A DNA stretch of 64,000 bases from JANXLS01 sp035308565. GTDB taxonomy: Bacteria > Planctomycetota > SZUA-567 > H5-PLA8. The notes below the pieces were generated by a model that searched no databases, had not been told where the DNA came from, and saw only the letters and a program-made list of their open reading frames with translations. Positions 1 through 12,000 of the stretch are shown piece after piece. Each line of letters begins with the position of its first letter. The first letter of the stretch is position 1. The stretch lies in assembly GCA_035308565.1 (NCBI GenBank), contig DATGGK010000255.1, forward strand, positions 33,522 to 97,521. The letters run 5' to 3'. The translations under genes and the position numbers were made by a program.

Positions 1-2
1 TC

Positions 3-3000
3 AACGCGAAAGGCGAGTACGAAGGCCGGCAGGTTGTCGATGTCCGCTTTCCGGGATCGAATCCGTCGTGGAGCATTGAGCCGGGCGGCGCGTCAGACGT
101 GGCGGGCACGTATCAAACCGGAAACGGCACGGCGCTGCATCCGCAAATCTTCAACGAAGTGACGCTGCGCAACGTCTACGACGGCGTTGATCTGCGCTTG
201 TACTCCGCCGACAAAGGCACGCTGGAATTCGACTGGATCGTTGCGCGCGCCGAAGACTACGCGCAAATCCGCATCGCGGCCAACGGCCAGGACGGCCTCG
301 CGTTCAACGACGACGGTTCGGCGACGCTCCAACTGCGCTACCAGGATTTGTCGTTCAAGATTCCGGAAAGCTACCAGCTCATCGACGGCAAGAAGGCGCC
401 GGTCACCGCGCGCATGGTTGCCGGCGACAACACCGCTGAAATCCGCTACGCCATTGCGGAAAACCTCGTTAACGATCAGCCGCTTGTGATCGATCCGAAC
501 GTGGTCTGGGCGACGTATTTCGACCTGAACGATTCGACCACACCGTTCGATTCGTATCTCTACGCGATCGCGATCAACACGACGGGCGTGTACTGCCTGG
601 GCTGGATGGTTGAGACTTGCACAAACGCAACATATGGGCCGGGCGGCACCAATTACATGGAAGTCAACGCCGGCTTCTCGCAGGGTACCGCTGGCGGGCA
701 GAATTACATCTACCGCTTTAGTCCCGACGGCTTGCACATCACCGCCTGGACCAGTACCGGCACCGGCGCGCCGCTGATCAACGGCAATCAGCAAAATACC
801 ACTCCGCCCACCGAAATGGAATTGTTCCCAGATGGCCGCGTGCTGGCCGCGATGTCGGACGGCACTTTGCAGATTTACTCCGCCAATCTCGCCACTCAAA
901 GCTATACCGGCAAGCCGGAGGCGCTCTCGACGATCAACTCGCTGGCCATTGTGGACAACAACAGCTTCTACGTCGGCGGCTTGGTTACCGCTGGAATTCC
1001 AGCGCTTATTCCGGCTGGGTCAGGACTGGATACGACCTTTGCGGGCACTTCGGAAGGCATCATCGTCCGCTATACGCTCAATGCAGGCACGCCTGTGGCC
1101 GATTGGGCGACCTACATTGGCGGCGACAACACCGAAAATTTCTGCGCCATCGCGCTGACGCCGGACAACACCAAGCTGTGCTTCGCGGTTCATTCCAATT
1201 CCGGCACGGCGGCGTCTTATCCCGCCGTGGTGAACGCGGTGGACGCCACGTTGACCGGCACCACCACGGTGCTCATTGGCGTAATCAATGAGCAAGCCGC
1301 AAAGCCTGCAACGTTCAATGTCTTCTCGTTCCTCGGCGGCAGCACCGACGATGGCCTGAGCGCCAACAAGGCCGCGACGTGTCTGGTGACGGCCACGAAC
1401 ACCGGTTTCTGGGTCGCGGGAAACACCGCTTCCGCAAATTTCCCTGGAACCACCGTGGCGCTGGGCGGAGCGGCGGCCGGATCGCAAACCACCAACGGCG
1501 GCGGAACGTCCGACTGCTTCGTCTCGTTCATTCCGATCAACGGCAGTGCCGGGACCGGTTTCCAGAGCACCTACATCGGCGGCACGGCAGCCGAACTGAT
1601 CGGCGGTCTGGCGTACGATGCGGTGCAGGACCGCGTGCTCACGTTTGGAACGACGGGCGCGGGCTTTCCGACGCTCAATACGTCGCCCACGAGCAACTAT
1701 TTCAACAGCGTCGCGGCAGGCGGCCTCGAAATCTTCATCGCCACCTTTAACGGCGCTTTGACAGTCAAGGATTACGCCACTTACATCAGCGGAAACCAGA
1801 ACGACTATCTGGGCGATACCGGATTGTTGCGCGGCGCCGGCCACGTGAAGTACAGCACGCAAACCGATCAGTTTTATCTGGGCACGACCGTTCATTCCGA
1901 TTTGACCGGCACCATCATCAGCAAGTTTCCGGGAAAAGATCAGAACAAAAGCAACACGACCAACGACACACATGCCATCTTCGCCTTCACGCTCAACCGT
2001 TTCGATTTCGGCGACGCGCCAGCAAGCTACGAACAGGGCGATCCGGCAGCCGAAGCCATTTCGAATACGATCCGCATCGGACTGACTGTGGACGCCGAGC
2101 CTGCGCCGTTGAATAGCCCGAACGCCGATGGCGACGATCTCAACAACTCCGGTTCGGCCAACGACGAAGACGGCATCACGCTGCCGCTGCCGCAATTGAA
2201 TTTCAACGCCTCGACTTATTCGGTCAATGTCTCAGTCTTCAACAACACCGGTTCGGCGCATACGCTGCAAGGCTGGATCGATTTCAACCGCAACGGAATC
2301 TTCGATGCCGGCGAACGTGCGACGGTCAATGTTCCAACCAGCGCGTCGCAGCAGACCGTTACGCTGACCTGGAATGGCTTGAGCGGCCTTGTTCCGGGAA
2401 AAAGTTTCCTGCGCCTGCGCTTCTCGGATAATGCGTTGATTACCACTCCGACGGGAACCGATACGGTTGGGCACGGCGAAATCGAAGACTACTTGCTCCC
2501 TATTGTTGGCGCCGATCCCTCTGTCGTCGTGGATGACGGCAGTACGACGTACACGGCCGGGACCAACGTCAGCTACACCATCACCGTCAACAACGCCGGC
2601 CCCAGCGACGCGCAAACCGTTCTGCTGAGCGATCCGTTGCCCCCTGGCGTGACGTTCGTCTCGCTCGCGCTTCCCGCGGGTTGGACGCGCACGGATGGGA
2701 CGCTGGTCGGCGCCAACGGCACCATCACCGCGACGATCCCCACGCTGACCGCAGGCGTCGCGCCGCAAGTCTTCACGCTGGTGGTTCACGTTCCGTCGAA
2801 CGCCAGCGGCAACCTCGTCAATACTGCGACGATTTCAAGCGCCACGCCCGATACTAATGCCGCCAACAATACCAGCACCGATACCGACACGCCCACGCCT
2901 TCCGCAGATCTCTCCATTTTGAAAGACGACAGCAGCACGACGTACACGGCAGGCAACAACATCAGCTACAGTATCACTGTGAACAACGCCGGACCCAGCG

Positions 3001-6000
3001 ACGCGCAAACTCTGACCATGAGCGACCCGCTGCCGGCCGGTATCACGTTCGTCTCGCTGACGTTGCCCGCCGGTTGGGCGCGCACGGATAGCACCGCCGT
3101 TGGCGCCAACGGCACCATCACCGCCACGCGAGCGACACTGGCCGCCGGCGCGGCCGCGCAAGTCTTCACGCTCGTCGTCCACGTGCCGTCCGGTCAGACC
3201 GGCAATCTGGCCAACACTGCGACGATTTCCAGCACCACTCCGGACAGCAATGCCGCCAACAATTCCAGCACCGATACCGATACGCCCGCGCCGCTGGCCG
3301 ATGTGTCCATCGTCAAGGACGATGGAAGCGCCAGCTTCACCGCCGGCTCAAACGTCAGTTACAGCATCACCATCAACAACGCCGGCCCCAGCGACGCGCA
3401 AGGCTTGAGCATGAGCGACGTGCTGCCGGCCGGAACCACGTTTGTGTCGCTGACGATGCCCGCTGGATGGACTCGCACCGATGGCACGCTCGTCGGCGCA
3501 AATGGCACGATCACCGCCACGCGCGGCACGTTAGCCGCGTCAGCGCCCGCGCAAGTTTTCACGCTCGTGGTCCATGTCGCGTCCAACTTCGCGGTCAATC
3601 TCGTCAATACCGCGACGATCTCCAGCACCACGCCCGATTCGAACGCGGCGAATAATTCCAGCACCGATACCGACACGCCCGCGCCGCTGGCCGACATTTC
3701 CATCTCGAAAGACGACGGCAGCACGACGTACACGGCCGGCACAAACGTCAGCTACACGATCACCGTCAACAACGCCGGACCCAGCGACGCGCAAGGCCTG
3801 ACCATGAGTGACGCGCTGCCCGCAGGAACGACGCTGGTTTCCGTCGCAGTCCCCGCGGGTTGGACGCGCACCGATGGCACGCTCGCCGGCGCCAACGGCA
3901 CGATCACCGCGACGCGCGCTACGTTGGTTGCGGGCGCGGCGGCGCAAGTTTTCACGCTCGTCGTTCACGTCGCGTCCAACGTGACCGGAAATCTCTCCAA
4001 TACCGCGACGATCACCAGCGGCACGCCCGACGCGACACCGGGCAACAATTCGAGCACCGATACCGATACACCCGCGCCTTCAGCTGATGTGTCGATCGTG
4101 AAAGACGATTCAAGCCTCACTTACACAGCCGGCACGGATATCACGTACCACCTCACTGTTAACAACGTGGGCCCGAGCGACGCGCAGGGACTGAACGTAA
4201 GCGACGCGCTGCCCGCTGGCATGACTTTCGTCTCGCTGACGCTCCCCGCCAATTGGACGCGCACCGACGGCACGCTCGTCGGCGCCAACGGCACCATCAC
4301 CGCCACGCGCGGAACGTTGGCTGCGGGCGCACCGGCGGATGTACTCACGCTCGTTGTACATGTCGCGTCGAACGTGACTGGCAATCTTGCGAACACCGCG
4401 ACGATCAGCACGACGACACCGGATGGCAACGCCGCCAACAATTCCAGCACCGACACCGACACACCCGCGCCGCTGGCCGATCTCTCGATTCTCAAAGACG
4501 ACTCCAGCGCCACGTACACAGCCGGAACGAATGTGAGCTACGCCATCACCGTCAACAACGCCGGTCCCAGCGACGCGCAAGCCTTGACGATGAGCGACGC
4601 GCTACCCCTCGGCACAACTTTCGTCTCGCTCGCCTTGCCCGCGGGCTGGACGCGCACCGACAGCACAGCCGTTGGCGCGAATGGAACGATCACCGCCACG
4701 CAACCATCGCTCGCCGCGGGCGCCGCGCCGCAAATCTTCACGCTCGTCGTCCACGTCAATTCCAACGTCACCGGCAACCTCGCCAACACGGCCACAATCG
4801 CCAGCACCACGCCGGACGACAACGCAGCCAACAATTCCAGCACCGACACCGACACGCCCGCGCCGCTGGCCGATCTCTCCATCCTCAAGAGCGATTCCAG
4901 CGCCACGTACACAGCCGGTACGAATGTCAGTTACGCGATCACGGTTAACAACGCCGGTCCCAGCGACGCGCAGTCCCTGACGATGAGCGACACGCTGCCC
5001 ATCGGCACGACGTTCGTGTCGCTCGCATTGCCCGCGGGCTGGACGCGCACTGACGGCACGCTCGTCGGCGCCAACGGAACCATTACCGCCACGCAAACCT
5101 CACTCGCCGCCGGCGCTGCGCCGCAAATTTTCACGCTCGTCGTTCACGTTAATTCGAACGTCTCCGGCAATCTCGCCAACACCGCGACTATTTCCAGCAC
5201 CACGCCCGACAGCAACGCTGGCAACAATTCCAGCACCGACACCGACACACCCGCGCCTCTTGCCGACGTGTCGATCCTGAAAGACGATTCCAGCGCCACG
5301 TACACAGCGGGCACGAACGTTAGCTACGCGATCACCGTCAACAATGCCGGCCCGAGCGACGCGCAAACTTTGAGCATGAGCGACGTGCTGCCCGCGGGCA
5401 CGACGTTCGTTTCGCTCGCCGTTCCCGCCGGTTGGACTCGCACCGACGGCACGCTCGTCGGCGCGAACGGAACGATCACCGCCACGCGCGCCACGCTCGC
5501 CGCCGGCGCCGCACCGCAGGTCTTTACGCTGGTCGTTCACGTGAATTCCAATGTCACCGGCAATCTCGCCAACACTTCGACGATTTCCACGGCCACTCCC
5601 GACGGCAACGCCGCGAACAATTCGAGCACCGACACCGACACGCCGAACCCGCAAGCCGATTTGCAGATCACAAAAACTGACGGCGTCGTCTCCGCTGTTC
5701 CCGGCACGCCTGTGACTTACACAATCGTCGTCACGAATGCCGGCCCCAGCGACGTCATCGGTGCGAGCGTCGCCGATGTTTTCCTGGCGGCCCTCACCAG
5801 TCCGACGTTCACCGCGGTGCAGTCCGGCGGCGCGACAGGCTTCTCGGCCAACGGCAGCGGCAACATCAACGACACGGTGAACATGCCCAAAGGCAGCACG
5901 ATCACTTACACGGCCACGGCGACCATCGACCCCAGCGCCACCGGCTCGGTGTCCAATACGGCCACGGTCACGCCGCCCGCCGGAGTCACCGATCCGACGC

Positions 6001-9000
6001 CCGGCAACAACAGTGCGACCGACACGGATTCGCTTTTGCCGCAGACTGATTTGGCGCTGGCGAAAAGCGCCAGCACATTGACGCCGATCCTTGGCCAGAC
6101 GATTACGTATACGATCACGCTGACGAACAATGGGCCTGCGAACGCGACGAATGCGGTTGTCTCCGATCCGTTGCCGGCGGGTTTGACTTTCGTCTCGGCC
6201 ACGCCGAGCATCGGCACTTCATACAATCCCGGCGCGCAAACCTGGAGCGTCCCGGCGCTCAATTCCGGCGCGAACGTCACGCTGCTGATTCAAGCGACCG
6301 TCAACACGCTGGGCGCGAAGATCAACACCGCCACGATTACGTCGGTCGATCAGCCTGACCCGACACCGGGCAACAATTCCGCCAGCGTCACTGTCACGCC
6401 GCAAGACGTGGACTTAGTCGTGACAAAAACGGATAACAGCGTCGGCGGGACTGTCGTCCCCGGGCAGACGCTGACTTACACGCTAACGGTGAAAAACACC
6501 GGCAACGTCAATGCATCCGGCGTCGTGCTGCACGAAACCATTCCGCCCAACACGACTTTCGTCGCCGCGGGCAGTTCCGCGTGGCTGGCGACGGTTGGCG
6601 GCGCTCCGCTGCCCAATGGCGCGGCGGGCGGCACGCTTGCGCAGATCAACATCGGCAACGTCGCCGCCGGAGCGGCGGCGCTGAGCTTCACGTTTGTGGT
6701 GAAAGTCAATAACACCGTGCCGTCCGGCGTCGTGAGTCTCGCCAACACCACCACCGTCAACGACGACGCTTCGCACGGCCCAGATTTCAATCCCGCCGAC
6801 AACACCGCGACCGACACGGTAAACGTGAGCGCCGCGCCTGATCTGTCGGTGATCAAAACCGACAACAGCGTCGGCGGCACCGTCGTCCCCGGCCAGACGT
6901 TTACTTATTCGCTGACCGTTCAAAACGTCGGCAATCAGGATGCCACAGGCGTGGTGCTGTACGAAACAGTTCCAGCAAACACGACGTTTGTGACGGCGGG
7001 CAGTTCCGCGTGGCTGGCGACGGTTGGCGGCGCTCCGCTTCCCAACGGCGCGGCGGCGGGAACGCTTGCGCAGATCAACATCGGCAACGTTGCCGCCGGC
7101 GCAGCCCCGCAGGTCTTTACTTTCGTCGTCACAGTCAACAACCCCGTCCCCGCCGGTGTGACCAGCATCGCCAACACCGCGACGGTCAACGACGACGGCT
7201 CGAACGGTCCTGATCCGACTCCCGCGAACAACACCGGCAACGACACCGTCACGCTGAACGCCCAGCCGGATTTGACCATCACGAATACCGACGGCGTCCT
7301 CACCGCCGTTCCCGGCCAAACGCTAATCTATACGTTGGTCGTCTCCAACGTCGGCAACCAGAATTCAACCGGCGTGTTCATCACCAACCCGATTCCGGCG
7401 AATGCGACGTTTGTCAACGGCAGCAGCACGCCGGGCTGGAGTTTCGCCGGCGGAGTCGGCACGTTCAACGTCGGCAATCTGGCCGCCGGAGCGAACACCA
7501 CGGTGCTGATCGCGTACCAAGTTAACGCGACAGTGCCTGCCGGAGTCGGTACCATTTTCTGCACGGCAAGCGTCGATGACGATCACGCCAACGGACTCGA
7601 CCCAACGCCGGCCAACAATACGGCCAGCGACACAGATACGCTCAACGCCGCGCCCGATTTGAAAATCGTTAAAGACGACGGACTCACCACGCTTGTCCCC
7701 GGCCAATTGACAATCTACACGCTGACGATCAGCAACGTCGGCAACCAGGACGCCACGGGCGTCTTCGTCAACGAAACCGTTCCGCTCAACACGACGTTTG
7801 ATCTTGCCAACAGCTCCCCCGGCTGGGGCCTGGCCAACGGCGCCATCGCCGGCAGTACCGCGACGCTGACGATCGGCAATCTCGCCGCCGGCGCAAACCT
7901 CACACGCACTTTCGCCGTCCGCGTGACCGCCACCGTTCCGTCCGGCGCAACTCAAATCGTCAATACGGCCACCATCGACGACGACCACACCAACGGCGCC
8001 GATCCGAATCCTGCCAACAATTCGTCCACCGACACCGACATGCTCGCCGCACAGCCTGATCTAAGCATCGTCAAAGACGACGGCGTCGCCGTCACCAATG
8101 CCAACGCGCTGCTGGTCTACACGCTCACCGTCCGCAACGTTGGCAATCAGGACGCGACGGGCGTGGTTGTCAACGAAAGCGTGCCCGCGAACACGACGTT
8201 TGATCTCGCAAACAGCGTCGGCGCGTGGGGCCTGGCCGACGGCGCGGTGGCCGGAATGCCCAGCACGCTGACGCTCGGCAATCTCGCCGCGGGCGCAACG
8301 ACGACGCTGAAATTCGCCGTGCACGTAGACGCCAGCGTCCCCGCGGGCGTGACCACAATTTCGAACACCGCCAGCGTGGATGACGATCACTCCAACGGCG
8401 TTGACCCGACGCCGGGCAACAATTCCTCGACCGATACCGACACGCTCAGCGATGTGCCGGATTTGAAGATTGTCAAAGACGACGGCGTTGCCGCCTGCGC
8501 ACCGGGCGACACGCTGATGTACACGCTCACCATCAGCAACGTCGGCACGAAAGATTCGACCGGCGTTTTTGTGAGCGAAACCATTCCGCCGAATACGACC
8601 TACTTCGCCGCGGGCAGTTCGGCCGGCTGGACCTTCGCCAACGGCGCAATCGCCGGCACCAACGGCACGCTCGCGATCGGCTCGCTCGCCGCTGGAGCAA
8701 ACACCACGCGCACAATTGTCCTGCACGTGAACAACACCGTCCCATCTGGCGCGTCCACAATCGCCAACACCGCGAGCGTCGATGACGATCACGCCAATGG
8801 CGTCGATCCGAATCCGGCGAACAACACTTCGACCGACACCGACACGCTCAACGCCGCGCCTGATCTGAGCATCACCAAAGACGACGGCGTCGCGTCGCTG
8901 ATCCCCGGCCAACTGACGATCTACACGCTCACCGTCAGCAACGTGGGCAATCAGGACGCCACCGGCGTCTTCGTCAGCGAAACCGTCCCGCTCAACACCA

Positions 9001-12000
9001 CCTTCGATCTCGCCAACAGCGCCGGCGCGTGGACTTTCGCCAATGGCGCAATCGGCGGCACGTCCGGCTCGGTCACAATCGGCAATCTCGCCGCGGGCGC
9101 AAGCGTCACGTTGAAATTCGCCGTGCTCGTCAACGCGACGGTTCCGTCGGGCGTCACGCAAATCGCGAACACCGCGACGGTCGATGACGATCATTCAAAC
9201 GGCGCCGACCCGGCGCCCGGCAACAACAGCGCCACCGACACCGACGTGCTTGTCGCACAACCCGATCTGAAAATCGTCAAAGACGACGGACTCGCCGCGC
9301 TCGTTCCCGGCCAGCTCGCGATTTATACGCTCACGCTCAGCAACGTCGGCAATCAGGATTCGACTGGCGTCTTCGTGAATGAAACCGTGCCGGCGAATAC
9401 GACGTTCGATCTTGCCAACAGTTCAGCGGGCTGGGGCCTGCTTAACGGCGCCGGCGCGGGCAGCACCGCCACACTCACCGTCGGTAATCTCGCGGCCGGA
9501 GCGACAATCACGCGCACGTTCGCGGTGCGCGTCAACGCGACTGTTCCGTCGGGAGCAACACAGATCGCCAACACCGCGACGATTGACGACGATCACAGCA
9601 ACGGCGTCGATCCCAATCCGGCGGACAATACTTCGACCGACACCGACACGCTCAACGCTCAACCGGATCTGACGATCACGAAAGATGACGGCGTGGCGGT
9701 GACGAACGCGGGCCAACTGCTCGTTTACACTCTCACCGTCCGCAACACCGGCAATCAGGACGCCACCGGTGTGTTCGTCGCGGAGTCCGTGCCGGCAAAC
9801 ACGACGTTCGATCTCCCCAACAGCGTCGGAAACTGGGGTTTGGCCGACGGCGCCGCCGCGGGCACGCCCAGCATGCTCATCCTCCGCAATCTCGCCGCCG
9901 GTGCGACCGTCACGCTCAAATTCGCCGTCCACGTCGATGCCACTGTTCCCGCGGGCGTCACGCAAATCTCGAACACCGCCAGCGTCGATGACGATCACTC
10001 CAACGGCGCGGACCCGACGCCCGGAAACAATTCCTCGACGGACACCGACACGCTTACGGACGCCCCCGATTTGAAAATCGTCAAGGACGACGGCGTGGCC
10101 AGCGCTCAACCGGGCGACCTGCTCACGTACACGCTCACGATCAGCAACGTCGGCACGAAAGATTCGACCGGCGTTGTTGTCAGCGAAACCATTCCGCCGA
10201 ACACGACCTACGTCGCTGCGGGAAGTTCCGCGGGCTGGAGTTTCGTCAACGGCGCGGCCGCGGGCACCAACGGCACGCTGTTGATCGGCAGCGTTGCCGC
10301 CGGCGCAAACGTCAGCCGGACCATCATCCTGCACGTGAACAACAGCGTTCCCGCCGGTGTCGCCGCTATCGTCAACACGGCCACTGTGGACGACGATCAT
10401 TCAAACGGCGTCGATCCCGATCCGAGCAACAACACTTCCACTGACACCGACACGCTGATCGCGCAGCCTGATTTGACCCTCACCAAAGACGACGGCGTCA
10501 CGACCGCGCAGCCTGGCAACGTATTAACGTATGCGCTTGTCGTGAAAAATGTTGGCAATCAGGACGCCACCGGCGTGGTCATTCATGAAACCGTTCCCGC
10601 GAATACGTTCTTCGTCGCTGCAAGCAGCACCGGATCGTGGTCGTTCTCGAACAACGACCCCGCCGGCACGGCTGGCACGCTGCTCATCGGCAACCTCGCC
10701 GCCGGTGCAACCGTCACTTTCAATTTCGCCGTGCAAATCAACGCGACCGTACCCGCCGGCGCGAACACCATCGTCAACACTGCAACGGTCAACGACGACG
10801 GCACCAACGGCGCCGACCCCACCCCGCTCAACAACAGCGCCACCGACACCGACACGCTGATTGCGCAGCCGGATTTGGCGATCACGAAAGATGACGGCGT
10901 GCTGTCGTGCGTTCCGGGCGACACGCTCACCTACACGCTCACGGTTAACAACCACGGCAACCAGGACGCGACCGGTGTGGTAATCACCGAAACGGTTCCC
11001 GCCGGCACGACGTTTGTCGCTGTGGGCAGTTCCGTCGGCTGGACGCTTGCCAACGGCGCTACAGGCGGTTCGTCCGGCACGCTGCTCGTCGGCAATCTCG
11101 CCACGGGCGCCAGCGCGCAATTCACCTTCGTGGTCAAAGTCAACGCGACCGTCGCCGCCGGTGTGTCTCAAGTCGTCAACACTGCCAGCGTCGATGACGA
11201 TCATTCGAATGGCGTCGATCCCACGCCGGACGACAACAGTGCCACCGATACCGACGTGCTCAACGCCCAACCCGATTTGAAGATCGTCAAATCCGACGGT
11301 GGCCTGACCGTCGCGCCGGGCAACACGCTTGTCTACACGCTGACGTATTCGAACGTCGGCAACCAGGACGCGACCGGCGTGTTCCTCTCGGAAACAGTTC
11401 CCGCCAACTGCACGTTCGTCAGCGCCGGCAGCAACGCAGGCTGGACGCTCGTCAACGGCGCTGTCGCCGGAACCAGCGCCACGCTGGCCATCGGCAATCT
11501 CGCCGCTGGCGCCAGCGGCAGCGCGACGTTCGTGATCAACCTCAACGCCTCGATTCCCGCCGGAACGACATCCGTCTTGAACACCGCGAGCATCGACGAC
11601 GACCACACCAACGGCGTCGATCCGAATCCGGGCGACAACACTTCAACCGTCTCCACGCACATTCCCATGGCCGATTTGAAAGTCGTCAAAACCGTGGACA
11701 ACGCCGCGCCGCCGCAACTGGGCGTCGTCAGCTACACGGTGACGGTCTCGAATTTAGGCCCCGATGGCGCCACCGGCGTGACGATCAGCGACACGCTGCC
11801 CGCGGGCCTCGACTTCATCGCCGCGAACGCGAGCCAGGGCAGCTACGACAACGTCAGCGGAATATGGACCGTCGGCGCGGTCGCCAATATTTCGTCCGCG
11901 ACGCTCTCGGTTCAAGCGAAAGTCGCCGTCGGCACCGCCAATCAAACCATCGTCAATACTGCGACGATCAGCAGCAACACGACGTACGACCCGGATGGAA

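Noticed and set aside
2511..11270. Regular repeats that could suggest a CRISPR array
   Set aside because: Units are 393 or 402 bp, coding, with no short identical repeat-spacer pattern; they are protein domains.
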